From Bifiguratus adelaidae (Eukaryota > Mucoromycota > Endogonomycetes > Endogonales), in NCBI GenBank assembly GCA_002261195.1, contig MVBO01000009.1, forward strand, positions 40,741 through 104,740: a stretch of DNA of 64,000 nt, read 5' to 3'. The notes beneath the pieces are model-generated. The model was not told the DNA's origin. It saw only the letters and a program-made list of their open reading frames with translations, and searched no databases. This document shows positions 45,267 through 56,392 of the stretch, in pieces. The position numbers and the translations under genes are program-made. Position 1 is the stretch's first letter, and every line of letters begins with the position of its first letter.

Positions 45267-45722
45267 TTAGTGAGTTACACGAAAGCTTTTGTATTCAAGT
45301 TGTCCGTTTGGCAAGTCTTCTTCTTTGAATTTGGCGTCATGCACCGTAGATACAGGGCTTCCCTCATATCGCAAGAACTTTTTGCTACAGGAAACAGTAA
45401 ATGTCAGTAGTGGTATGGTGCCTGCAAGACGGCTCATCCTTACTACTCCTCTACCGCTGATGGAGATCCCTGTACTTTTCCAGCCACAGATCCAGATTCT
45501 ATCCATCAATCAGCACATGAAAGCACGACTTGCCATACAGCAACACAGCGAATCTTACCAGTATTGCGACAGTAACCCACCAACTTTAGCTGCTTGGCCT
45601 TTTCTCGAGCATAGTGTCGAAAGTTGACACCTTGATCCATATACTGTCAGTATCTGCTCATAACTGATGGTCCCTTTACCTTGCACGTCACCAAACACTT
45701 CGAACGTGAGACTCTTCAACAT
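45267..45722 (-). CDS. Acylphosphatase
   Basis: Four small exons (45722-45680, 45630-45559, 45498-45444, 45384-45267) join to 95 residues, the usual acylphosphatase length. The enzyme hydrolyses carboxyl-phosphate bonds of acylphosphates. The protein begins MLKSLTFEVFGDVQGVNF; the catalytic arginine is Arg19 in NFRHYARE and the catalytic asparagine is Asn37 in GYCRNT. These correspond to Arg23 and Asn41 of the muscle enzyme with a shift of four. Further family pieces are GSVAGKVQGSPSAVEEYKKF, LRYEGSPVSTV and FRVTH at the end. All three introns are GT-AG and keep frame. No exon exceeds 40 codons, so the gene is easily missed. Confidence 0.9.
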
Positions 45723-45807
45723 GAAGTGCACATAGTGTGTGTGAGGTCAAGTGAGGTCATAAATGTGGAGTATTTCCTTTTTGAGCATATTCCTCTTTCC
45801 TATCTAC

Positions 45808-48240
45808 ATGAGTGCACCGACCGATATACCTCATCGAGGGCAAGAAGACGGTGCATCATCGTCATTCACTCCGTCATCGTTTAATCGTGAGCGGTCTACA
45901 GCTAGACTTGGATCTTCTCCTTCAAGAGTGAGCGCTAGTCTTCGATTACGAGCAGAATCTCCTACCAGGAACAGCATCAGCAGCCGACACTCGCAGCAGT
46001 ATGGCGGGTCACCAATGCCGCAACATGGTTTTGAAGGGAATGATACTGCTCGCTCGAGCTCTGAATGGCAGTCCAACGAAGCGGAACCACTCCTCGACTT
46101 TGATGATCGGGCTGGGACTCCAACGTCCAACATGAATATTGGAGATTTATTGTCAGAAGACGAGGTTGCCCGCATTGTACGTCGACACTTGGCCCTTCCT
46201 AGCTCTTCCGAAAGCACGATTCAGGATAGTTCCGGTTACTCACGCTCCCTACCGCATTATGGCTCAATTCGAGACCATTCGCCATTGGACACAGTGTTTG
46301 GCTCCGTTGGCAGACAATCGTTCACACCACCGCCTCCATCAACCACAATCCATCATCTTACAGGAGCTTCCGTCACGGATGAGATCTACAAATGGGCTGA
46401 TAAATATGACAGCCAGCAGTATTCTCGCCGAACAAGGTCGCAATCATTCCACGATGTCTCGCAGAGAGATCCACTGGATCCAAGTTTGCAAGCTCTTAAA
46501 TCGCCTGGAGGCTTCAGACGACATTATGTGACCACGCAGGCGCAAGCCGCTGGTCGCGAACCACCAAATATTTTAACACGCAACTTTTTGGACTTTCTTG
46601 TTTTGTACGGTCATTTCGGCGGCATGGATTTGAACGATATTGACGCTGAGGACGATGACGACGCCATTGATGAAATAATGGAGTCACGAGTATTTTACCA
46701 AGCAGAGGATGGCAGTGGACAACTGAAATTGAAGCGCTCCGGAACAGGCTTGGGGCAAGAAGTTATCGCGCGAGTGCCTCCGTCGACAGCGCAAATCCAG
46801 GGAACGGCGACACCAATGAAAGCAGTGTTTTTGCTCTTGAAAGCTTTTATTGGAACAGGTGAGGTCAACCATCGGATCATGTCTGCATGCGTACTGATGG
46901 TCTTGAATTTCGACAGGCGTGATGTTTCTGCCAAAGGCGTTTTATAATGGCGGTCTACTATTCTCGACGTTTGTTATGCTGCTGATTGCAGGTGTCTCGC
47001 TTTTTGCCTTTCTCCTCTTGGTGAATGTGCGTGCACATATTCCAGCCAGTTTTGGAGATATGGGCGGCATTCTGTTTGGACCTCGTATGCGCCTAGCTGT
47101 CCTTGCCGCCATTGCCATTTCGCAGGTATGGATGCGTGGATGCCCGCTTTCTTAATGTGATCTAATGAGCTTTTCTACAGATGGGCTTTGTGTGCGCTTA
47201 CATGGTGTTTGTTGCCGAAAATGTGCAATCATTGCTCCTCTCTCTCACAAACTGCCGCCTCAGCCTTCCCATAGCCTATTGCATTCTCGGTCAACTTTTC
47301 GTTTTCGTGCCGCTCGCCATGGTCCGCAAGATCTCCAAGCTGTCATTCTTTGCATTGATTGCAGATGCTTTTATCCTTGTTGGCTTAGTATACCTATACA
47401 CCGTGGACATTGGTACAATTGTCCACCAAGGCGTTGGGGATGTGGCCATGTTTAATGTCAACGATTTCGCCTTGGCGATTGGCACTGCCGTCTTTACATT
47501 CGAAGGCGTTGGATTGAGTAAGTGGTTCTGTCTTTTGTTGACTCCTTTGACCGTTGTTCCGCGCAGTTATTCCAATCACAGAGTCCATGAAAGACCCACG
47601 CAAGTTTCCCGCCGTCCTCACTTACAGTATGCTCTTCGTCACCTTTGTTTTCACGACGGTCGGCATATGTTCGTACATGGCATTCGGATCCTCGGTACAG
47701 ACAGTCATTTTGCTTAATTTGCCTGCTGGCGACAGGATGGTCGACACAGTTCAAGGCCTCTATGCCCTTGCGATTTGCCTTTCCATTCCGTTACAACTGT
47801 TTCCCGCGATCCGAATCATCGAAACAGCGCTCTTCACCACCCGTTCAGGAAAGTTCAATCAACGTGTGAAATGGGAAAAGAATGCGGTGCGGCTCTTCAT
47901 AGTCGTCATTTGCGCCGTCGTTTCTATTGGCGGTGCCAACGACCTTGATAAGTTTGTCTCTCTCATCGGCGCGTTGGCTTGCATACCACTTGGATTTATT
48001 CTTCCCGGATTGGTAAGTCTTTTGTCGCTTACCATTCATGTTCTCATGTGTGTATAGTTCCATCTCAAGGGTGTCGCAAAGACACCGACGGCCAAGTTTG
48101 CGGATATGGCTCTCATCATTTTCGGCCTCTTGTGTATGATATTCAGTGCCTGGATCACAGCCAAACAATGGGCAAGCGCTGGTGATGGAGGAGACCAAGG
48201 AGAGACCCTGAAGCGATGTATTCCCGATGGAGGCTTGTAA
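45808..48240 (+). CDS. AVT3: Vacuolar amino acid transporter, AVT3/AVT4 type
   Basis: This is a member of the amino acid/auxin permease family that in yeast exports amino acids from the vacuole. The first ~340 residues are a cytosolic Ser/Arg-rich region with VFYQAEDGSGQLKLKRSGTG. The membrane domain starts MKAVFLLLKAFIGTG, splices to VMFLPKAFYNGG, and continues with MGFVCAYMVFVAENVQSLL, FTFEGVGL, IPITESMKDPRKFPAVLTY and LIGALACIPLGFILPGL; about ten or eleven hydrophobic segments are visible. I chose the ATG at 45808 because an upstream in-frame ATG at 45763 would add an unusual hydrophobic start (WSISFLSIFLFPIY). Four introns lie in the membrane domain. The start is close to the divergent acylphosphatase start. 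Confidence 0.9.
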
Positions 48241-48627
48241 CCTATAGCACATGTAGACCCTTCCACCGATTCCTGCCTTCGTTGCACGGTTCGGAAAGCG
48301 AAATTGCCAATTACCAAATTGGGGTGTTCCGTTCTCATGCAAAGTGATGGATCACACAATTACGCTCGTCTTACATCTTGGCCCGTCTTTAACTTCTACT
48401 TTCAAACTCTCAAAACCCCCCTTTTTGGCTTTCGACTCCCATATTGCACATCTCCCTAAAGCTCGTGCATTTCTGGCTACTGCATTGTTCATATTTGCCT
48501 TTTACCCCCTTGAAGGTACCTCCTGGCCAAACCCGCAATTTAGGTTATTGGTTGCGACAACAGCTCCTCCTTGTACACCTTGAATCGTTTACCGACACTT
48601 TTGCTATCACCGTAAGCGTAACTCATA
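48241..48627. other. Intergenic region between AVT3-like and UAP1 genes
   Basis: These 387 bases must hold the AVT3 3' end and the UAP1 promoter. The sequence near UAP1 is pyrimidine-rich. I see no gene and no clear TATA box. Confidence 0.5.
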
Positions 48628-50169
48628 ATGATCCCACGTCTGCAAAAAGCGCTTTCGAGCTTCAACCTCAAGTCAACTCCCTCCAATAAGCAAGTTGCTG
48701 AGCTTAAACAAAAGTATGCAGCTGCTGGTCAAGGTCACTTGTTCACCTTCTACGAAGAGCTCACAGACGAAGAGAAATGCAGCTTGTTTGATCAATTGTC
48801 TGCCCTAGATGTCGAGCGGGTCAATAAGATTTATCAGAAGGCGATGGAGGGCAGCAAGGCCACAGAGACGGACGCTCAATTGGAGGCTTTGCCAGACAAT
48901 GTGTTTGACTCTGTCTTGAACGGTGATCCGGCCAAATTGAAGGAATGGTGGAGCAAAGGCCTCTCTCTAATCGCCGAAGGAAAAGTCGCAGTCATCCTCA
49001 TGGCTGGTGGTCAAGGCACACGACTGGGATCATCGGCTCCCAAGGGCTGCTACGATGTTGAACTCCCTTCGCACAAGTATCTCTTCCAACTGCAAGCGGA
49101 GCGCATCCTTAAAGTTCAAGAATTGGCTAGACAATACGCCAAACCTGCCGAAAAACATCGATCCATTGTTCCTTGGTACATTATGACCAGCGGTCCAACT
49201 CATCAGGCGACAGTTAGCTTCTTTGAGAAGCACGAGTACTTTGGTCTCGATAAGGCCAACGTGACATTCTTCGAGCAAGGTACCTTGCCGTGTCTGACAA
49301 TGGATGGCAAGATTCTGTTGGACTCTAAATCTCAAGTCGCAGTTGCTCCCGACGGCAACGGTGGCATTTACGCTGCTTTGCAGAACAAGGGCATCATCAA
49401 ATCGCTGAAGCAACGAGGGATTGAATACTCTCATTGCTACTGCGTTGATAATTGCCTTGCTCGTGTTGCCGATCCTGTTTTCATTGGTTACTGCGTCTCC
49501 AAAGACATAGATTGCGGTGTGAAAACGGTGCGCAAACTCAATCCTGAGGAAGCTGTCGGTGTTGTTTGCCTCCGTAATGGCAAGTACGGTGTCGTCGAAT
49601 ATTCAGAGATTTCCAAGGAAATGGCTGAACTACGCAATGACCGCGGAGAGCTCGCATTCGGGGCAGGAAACATTGCTAACCACTTTTACACCACGGCATT
49701 CTTGGAGCGCGTCCAATCGTTCGAGGATCAACTTGAATACCACATCGCGAAAAAGAAGATCAAGCATACTGAGCTCACTACCGGCAAGCTCATTTCTCCA
49801 ACCACACCTAATGGAATGAAGATGGAGCTGTTCGTTTTCGATGTCTTTCCGTTTGCGGAGCGATTGGCCGTGCTCGAAGTGGATCGCAGAGATGAGTTCT
49901 CCCCCCTCAAGAATGCACCTGGTTCCGGATCAGATTGCCCAGAGACCTCCCGCCGCGATATCATTGCTCAACATGTCCGCTTCATTGAAAAGGCCGGCGG
50001 TAAAGTTGTTTCGGCCGATGGAGCGCTCAATTTCGATACGCTGCAATTTGAGATCTCGCCTTGGGTCTCGTACGCAGGTGAAGGTCTCGATGAGGTGGTC
50101 AAGGGCGAGTCTGTCCATGCGCCATGCGTCATCGAAACTATGCAAGATCTGCACAAGGCTGTGGTCTAA
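48628..50169 (+). CDS. UAP1: UDP-N-acetylglucosamine pyrophosphorylase
   Basis: The intronless gene encodes 513 residues. The enzyme makes UDP-GlcNAc from UTP and GlcNAc-1-phosphate, supplying chitin, N-glycan and GPI synthesis in the cytosol. The uridyl-binding signature is VILMAGGQGTRLGSSAPKG, followed by HKYLFQLQAERI, PWYIMTSGPTH, VAPDGNGGIYAAL and VVEYSEI. The C-terminal part has NGMKMELFVFDVFPFAE and FSPLKNAPGSGSDCPETSR, as in eukaryotic UAP1. The length matches yeast QRI1/UAP1. It is essential for cell-wall growth in fungi studied so far. The stop is 75 bp from the convergent alkyltransferase-like gene. Confidence 0.96.
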   Translation: MIPRLQKALSSFNLKSTPSNKQVAELKQKYAAAGQGHLFTFYEELTDEEKCSLFDQLSALDVERVNKIYQKAMEGSKATETDAQLEALPDNVFDSVLNGDPAKLKEWWSKGLSLIAEGKVAVILMAGGQGTRLGSSAPKGCYDVELPSHKYLFQLQAERILKVQELARQYAKPAEKHRSIVPWYIMTSGPTHQATVSFFEKHEYFGLDKANVTFFEQGTLPCLTMDGKILLDSKSQVAVAPDGNGGIYAALQNKGIIKSLKQRGIEYSHCYCVDNCLARVADPVFIGYCVSKDIDCGVKTVRKLNPEEAVGVVCLRNGKYGVVEYSEISKEMAELRNDRGELAFGAGNIANHFYTTAFLERVQSFEDQLEYHIAKKKIKHTELTTGKLISPTTPNGMKMELFVFDVFPFAERLAVLEVDRRDEFSPLKNAPGSGSDCPETSRRDIIAQHVRFIEKAGGKVVSADGALNFDTLQFEISPWVSYAGEGLDEVVKGESVHAPCVIETMQDLHKAVV

Positions 50170-50244
50170 AAGAGCACATGTGGATCTCAACCATGCTATT
50201 GTACATATCACATTACCAATCGTTTTGCGCTCTTGAAGACCATC

Positions 50245-50748
50245 CTAAGCTTCTATACTATAGATCTCACCGTCAATGTCTACCTGGGATGGAAACCAGC
50301 CATATCGTCCCAGATCAATGCGTCCCCCTCCCCCTTGAAAGACCCATCCTGCGCCTCCTGCTCCATGACCTGCTTCAATTCCAACGGTATCAATCTCCAT
50401 CACCTCCACATCTTCCTCCCTTAACCGCTCGGCTTGCCTCCTCGCGCCTGTGCCATTGTCTCCTCGAGGTGATATATAGCCTTTATGGTTCACGACGCGT
50501 TGCCACGGCACCGGATCATCCTCTTCTTCCTCGTCCATAGGCAAGTGCTTCAACACCTGACCCACTTGCCTTGAGTTCCTTGGGTATCCTGCCAACTTGG
50601 CCACATGGCCTTGCCCATGACTAATGGTGAATCCCGAGTCCTCACCTCTCAATGCTGCCGGCTTACCATAGGACGTTACTCGACCACGCGGTATACGTCG
50701 AATGATCTCCAAGACAGTTTGTCTGAATATCACACTCTCTTCCGACAT
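50245..50748 (-). CDS. ATL1: Alkyltransferase-like protein (MGMT-fold, catalytic Cys replaced)
   Basis: Two exons joined across a 57-bp intron (50666-50610) give about 148 residues. The intron has no in-frame stop, so an unspliced reading looks intact; splicing restores GRVTSYGHVAKLAGYPRNSR, as in homologues. ATL proteins bind O6-alkylguanine in DNA and hand it to nucleotide excision repair instead of repairing it themselves. The diagnostic site reads VPWQRVV, with Trp where active alkyltransferases have the Cys of PCHR. The helix-turn-helix DNA-binding part is QVGQVLKHLP. The C-terminal 65 residues are a Gly-rich extension of unclear meaning, longer than in Schizosaccharomyces Atl1. Confidence 0.9.
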   Translation of the reverse strand: MSEESVIFRQTVLEIIRRIPRGRVTSYGKPAALRGEDSGFTISHGQGHVAKLAGYPRNSRQVGQVLKHLPMDEEEEDDPVPWQRVVNHKGYISPRGDNGTGARRQAERLREEDVEVMEIDTVGIEAGHGAGGAGWVFQGGGGRIDLGRYGWFPSQVDIDGEIYSIEA

Positions 50749-51049
50749 TGCCTTAATTTGACTTACGCGCGCGAGAATTGCTCGCCTTTTGCTCTTTAGC
50801 TTTACGTCTTGCGCCTATTATCGTCTTGTGATTGTCTAGCGAGTATGAGAAAGGAAGGTACGTGGAGAAGGCAGTGAGAGAGCTTTTCGTGGGCGCAAGC
50901 GCCCGTTTTACCGCTGAATATTGTTGCTGACAAACATCTGTGCTGTTCTGTCTTTTTGCTCACGTTGGACCTTTATCTCTTAACCATCGCATCCTTGCTT
51001 CATCTTGAATCCAACTTGCTGCTTGCGCGTCTTGTTGGTGACTTTTTTA
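50749..51049. other. Divergent intergenic region between ATL1 and IDP genes
   Basis: This is a 301-bp shared promoter region. It contains a perfect inverted repeat, GGGCGC-AA-GCGCCC, at 50891-50904. The reading frame upstream of the IDP start is open back to 50984 but has no ATG. Confidence 0.5.
50891..50904. promoter_or_regulatory. GC-rich inverted repeat GGGCGC-AA-GCGCCC
   Basis: Perfect 6-bp arms are separated by AA, about 145 bp from each start codon. It could be a binding site for a dimeric regulator or a chance palindrome. Confidence 0.3.
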
Positions 51050-52576
51050 ATGACAGACAAGCGGATCAAGGTTAAGAATCCCGTGGTGGAGCTTGATGGG
51101 GATGAGATGACACGCATCATTTGGGATATGATCAAGAAGAAGCTTATCCTCCCATATCTTGATCTCGATATCAAGTATTATGATTTGGGCCTAGAATATC
51201 GTGATAAGGTAAGCATCTGGCTGGATGTTTGACCTAGACCTTTGCACTCATTACTGTTTCGTGTGGTAGACCAATGATCAAGTGACATTGGATGCAGCTC
51301 ACGCTATTCAAAAGTACAATGTCGGCATTAAGTGCGCGACCATCACACCGGATGAAGCACGAGTCGAAGAGTTTAATTTGAAAGAGATGTGGCTCTCGCC
51401 CAACGGTACTTTGCGAAATGTCTTGAATGGTACTGTCTTTCGAGAACCGATCGTCTTGAAGCGCATTCCTCGATTGGTTCCAGGATGGACCAAGCCAATG
51501 ATTGTTGCCAGACATGCTTTTGGTGACCAGGTAAGAATGGATCTAGTCGCTCAAGATGCGCTACCTAATCCTTATGGATGCATAAAGTACAAAGCCAAGG
51601 ATTTTGTCGCACCAGGACCTGGCACGTTTTCAATTGTTTGGACACCCGCAGGAGGTTTGCCTCAAACGACTGAAGTCTATGAGTTCAATAATGGTGGCGG
51701 GGTCGGACTAGCCATGTACAATACAGATGAGTCTATTTCAGGCTTCGCGCATGCTTGCTTCAAAGTCGCCCTTGATCGATCTGTCCCTCTGTATCTTTCA
51801 ACGAAGAACACTATCTTGAAGCGTTATGATGGTCGCTTCAAGGACATATTCCAGGAGATCTTCGAAAAGTAGGCAAATTGCTTACGCATAATCATTCTGC
51901 TAATCTATGAATTCAATGCAGGCATTATAAAAATGAGTTTGCCGCCAAAGGCATCTGGTATGAGCATCGACTCATCGACGACATGGTTGCACAAGCGCTC
52001 AAATCAGATGGAGGATTCCTGTGGGCCTGCAAGAACTACGACGGAGACGTTCAATCGGATATTGTGGCCCAGGGGTACGGCTCACTTGGACTCATGACCT
52101 CGGTACTCGTCACTCCGGACGGTAAGACATTAGAAGCTGAGGCTGCGCATGGTACCGTCACACGCCATTTCAGAGAGCATCGGAAGGGTCACGAGACATC
52201 GACAAATCCTATTGCTTCCATTTTTGCTTGGACGCGAGGACTGGTATGACGATGTTGATAACTCGTAGCAATTGATTGACCATCGTTCCACTTAGGCTCA
52301 CCGAGCAAAACTTGATGGTAATTCCGAGTTGCTACAGTTCACGCAAGATTTAGAGCAAGCGTGCATTGACACAATTGACAAGAAAGGCCAAATGACTAAG
52401 GATCTAGCGCTAGCTATCCATGGAAAGCAGTGAGTATAGGACAAACGGTACGAAGGTCAACATTGACGGCATATCATAGGATGAAACGCGAGCAGTATTC
52501 CACGACGGAAGAGTTCATGAATCAGATTGCTACCACGCTGAAGGAATTGCGCGGAAAAAAGACCAGTAAACTATGA
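51050..52576 (+). CDS. IDP: NADP-dependent isocitrate dehydrogenase, peroxisomal
   Basis: Six or so exons encode about 410 residues. The enzyme oxidises isocitrate to 2-oxoglutarate and makes NADPH. The protein starts directly at the fold ([19 protein letters not shown]) with no presequence, and ends KKTSKL; the terminal SKL is a canonical PTS1 peroxisomal signal. Active-site blocks are [44 protein letters not shown] and [17 protein letters not shown]. An intron at 51531-51587 (57 bp, no in-frame stop) separates AFGDQ from [12 protein letters not shown]. In peroxisomes the NADPH supports oxidation of unsaturated fatty acids with even-numbered double bonds. A second, mitochondrial form from an upstream start cannot be excluded. 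Confidence 0.94.
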
Positions 52577-52719
52577 GAGTCTCCCGGATCTGTCTACATT
52601 GTATCTACGTCTTTCACATATGGCTTACTACCGGAGGCAGTATCCCGAAATGGATTGGCACTCTATGTACATCGTCCACCGTCTGTCCTTGTATTTTCAA
52701 TACGTGTGATGTGCCTTTT

Positions 52720-55700
52720 CTATCTTTTCCTTGCAAGAGTAGTGTACGACCATACCATTTGGAAACACGGCAAATACACTAAGTAATCCGTCAGGTTAAA
52801 TTGTGCGATTACGCATCCGATGCCATTCACTCACCTATTGCCAATTCGCTTATGGCACTGTGGACACATGCGGTCCTCTGTTATTCGCACAGCCCGGGAG
52901 CGATAGTAAATGAGTTGCTCCTGAACCTATGACTTATTGAGACACGAGCGAAGCGCCTTCTGGGACATTTCACTGACCTGCATTTGTTCGGCCCGCAGTA
53001 GATTCTTGACCACTAGATCCATGGCACTCGTTTTGTTTGCCTCTCGAATGTACTTTTCTAAGAACGGGAAAACCTGGTTCAACTTTGTATCCTTTGGTAG
53101 CTCTTTGAGAACCTGAAGACACGAGCACATTAACAAGACTAGATATATTCGTAGCAAGATGACTTACAGCAGCAGCATCAATTTGTGATCCGTGTCTCCC
53201 TAGCAGCTCCAATGCCGGTTGTATTAATGACTGTCCGTCTGGCATTCCTCGAAGATATACACGCAATAGAGTCAGGTAGTTGCGTCTGCCTTCATCGGGA
53301 TCTTCTTGATAAAGCCGGTTGCAATAGTCTTCTGCAAGCGAGTAATTGTGCAATTTGTAGACATATATCTTGAGCGCTTGCTCATGCTCGCCTAACCGAC
53401 TTAGCAGTATAGCTCGTTCTTCAAAGAATCCTGTGCCGAGTCGTAAGATTCATCACATCGGACACATTTAGGTGGTGAGGTGGTTTGGTTTGCTTACCTT
53501 CCGAGGGTATACGATTTAGGATGAGTTGCGGTCTGTAAAACGTTGATTCGCTCAAGAACCGGAGCAAGCGATCTCTTGTTTCTTGGGCAACGGCTGAATC
53601 TAAACGGTCCTTTAAACAAACGTGCGACTTATAGCTGCGCTTGCTTGCACTTACCTTCTTGTTGCAGGGCGCGCAGATATAACAGGATGAGTTTGTTGTG
53701 CGCCTCCTCGTTGTCCTCGTCCCATTCGTGTATGATGTGCTCTAAATAAATGATGGCCAAATCAATCTTGATTGCTTCTAGGTGCGAACACACAGCCATT
53801 CGATCAAAGGATTCAACCTCTGGTGATTCATCAAGGAAGATCTGCGATGAGCACATGAGCAATCGAGCGGAACTTATCCATCATTTAACAATCTGACCTG
53901 CATTCCCTCATCGGGATCTTGCTCTAGGACCCACTTGGAGTATTTCAATATCAGATCGAAATGCTCTGCACCGAGCTTCTGCAGGTATAAAATGGTTGGG
54001 ATGACTCCTTGTAGACGATTTGCTGGCTCCTCGCTCAATCTGCGATGCATTGTCAATGAGGACCATTAAGATGATTGTTTACACAAACCTATGCAGTAGT
54101 TCTAGTGACTTCTCATGCAACCCCTTGCCCTGGTACAGGTCGACTAGTTCTCGGTATTTCTTGGCGCAGTGTTAGAATACGAAGAGTAAGTAGTACGGCT
54201 ATAAGGACTTACATGTTTCTCCAGCAAAAGAGTCTCCACCAAGTTAACATCGCAGTTGTTCTGCACTCGGAGCAAAGGACCAACAAGAGCGTCGTTGGTC
54301 ATCATGTAGCACTTGAGTAGCGCGGTATCAATGAGTCTCGCCATTTCTTGATATTGCCTGAGCTCAGCTTCATTGATAGATGTCTCTAATGGACTTCTGG
54401 GAGAGGCAGGTGATAGGTGGTTTCGATAAAGGATCTTTGAGTTCTTCTGTCGTTGCTCGGTAAGGAACCGAATCAAGGCGGACACCGCTTGTTCTAATTT
54501 TGCTCCTTCAAGTTGATCTGAGGTAGATGTACTCGCTTGACTTTGCGTGTCTTCGTTGGATGAACCGCTTTCCTCGTTTTGTGCGCCTTCCTTTGGCGCA
54601 GCTTCCATTTGTAATTTCGCTTTGAGCTCTTTCTTATCTAGTCGGAGACCTGCCGAGATGTCCTCGGGATACAGCGTCAACACCTCGGCAGGATTGGTGC
54701 CCAAATCAGTGAACAAATTGAGGGAGGCTTCGAATTGCCCTTCGTGGAAAAGGTGATGGGCAAGAAGATCTCGGATCTGTTGCATCCGCTCCTCCTTCTT
54801 TTCAAGTAATATCGGCTCTAACTGTTCCAACAGGCTGATGGCTTCTGCATACTCTTTACGTGCAACCAAATCATCAATCTGTATATTTGATTAGCACATT
54901 GGCCATAGCATGATAATAGAGATTATCGCTATCTCACCTGCTTATTGAAGCTGAATGGCATTAGCCTCCAAACTTGCGTAGGACTTGCGATATAGAGAAG
55001 ACGGCCATCATTCAAGTATTTGGCTTGATTCAAGGGTATTTGCTGCACAAGAGCCTGAGTTTCGATATTGCGAACTTCAACATGTTTTGGTAATATCGCT
55101 ATGACGAATGGATACGAAAAACCTTTCACACATCGTTGAGACTCGAATCGCAAATAAATCGATAACCTACCCATCTCCTCAGGGACACCTGACCACTCAA
55201 TCCCCACACGGCGAGTTGGAGAGCCGTCTAAGCCTAGAAATATACTGACATCTAGTCATCGTCAGCAAACGATCTCATCGGGTAGCAAATATGCTGAAGA
55301 TGCTTACTATCTTTTCCTAGCAACATCTCATTGTTTGGAATTTTTGTCACCAGTGGCTTGCTAACCTTGGAGCCGAGAGCAGAATTGTACAAGTTACTGA
55401 GTTTGGATGCATCAGGTGGACCAGTCGGTGCAAAAAGATCAGTAAAAGCTCCCGTCTCCACATCCATGAGCGCATATTCGCTAGCAAATCCGACGCAGAG
55501 CTTGCTTCCTCCGACCCATGTCATGGCTTTTACTCTATCTGGGACCCCGAAATCCTAATAGAACGGTGTCAGCCCGCGTCCATCACGTGTGATCAGGGCA
55601 TACCCTTGGCTCCTCGAATTCGGTATCTTTCCAGGTATATATCACTAGCCTCCTTTTCACCGCTAATGCCAACCTTGTGATTACAATGGGAATCCCTTCA

Positions 55701-56227
55701 CTACCGTCCCCCGGCTTCGTCATCTCGAACGATGTTTGAACCGCAAATAAATTCACACCGGAGAGGTTCAGGCCTTTGGTGGATTTTGAGAGCTTCGTTA
55801 TCAATTCGAAGGTAGTGTGGTCGTGCAGACTGACATAGCCATCAGACAGGCTCACAAGGCAGCTCATCTCCTTGATAAAATCAATCTGCTCGATCGGCCG
55901 CCGCGAAGGCGAAAACCGATCCCTTGTATCCACGAGCTCAACTTTTGGTTTCTCGTCGCCAGCCACTGTAAGTTCGCTTCAACCTCTGACAATCATTTGA
56001 AGCAATTGTAGACTGCGTTTTGAACATACCCAATGGTTCCGTGACTCGGTACACGAGCAATTGACCAGTAGAGGTCCCAACAAGGAGCTTGTCGCCTAGG
56101 TGGGTCATGACGTCAGTCCAGTCGCTTTGACTGTACCGTAGGCACATATCCACATACCATATGCACAGATTGACTCAACTTTGTTGAGCTTCTCCAAGAC
56201 ACTCGTCACCTGAAATGCCTCATGCAT
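52720..56227 (-). CDS. VPS39: HOPS/CORVET-related vacuolar tethering factor VPS39 (VAM6)
   Basis: This many-exon gene encodes roughly 900 residues. VPS39 is the HOPS subunit that binds the Rab7/Ypt7 GTPase and tethers membranes for fusion with the vacuole. The N-terminus MHEAFQVTSVLEKLNKVESI and DKLLVGTSTGQLLVYRVTEP opens a citron-homology beta-propeller. The helical middle has IDTALLKCYMMTNDALVGPL. The C-terminus, recovered by splicing MQ to VQEQLIYYRSRAVRIT, has a zinc-type CPQCHKRIGNSVFAVFPNG and VHYSC. One frame extends past MQ into an intron (52972-52922) and would give a false end. The gene converges with IDP (143 bp) and diverges from the syntaxin gene (165 bp). Confidence 0.93.
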
Positions 56228-56392
56228 GGCAACCTTGCCGAACAACCACCAAGTGAGCAAAGTCGCAGTGTTACCAAGTCATTTCCATAAAAGGCAAATT
56301 GACGAGCGCGCCCATTTTAGCGTGCAGTAGCGTCTGCATCCCATCTCTCTTTCTTCTATTCCTATCTCCTTGGTTGCAGAACGACTATTCAT

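Noticed and set aside
45763-45807. AVT3-like start at the upstream in-frame ATG
   Set aside because: It would add a hydrophobic 15-residue start ahead of a Ser/Arg-rich cytosolic tail; not excluded, but less likely.
52922-52972. VPS39 ending at the stop codon near 52927
   Set aside because: That frame runs through a 51-bp intron; splicing it restores the conserved VQEQLIYYRSRAVRIT and zinc-type C-terminus.
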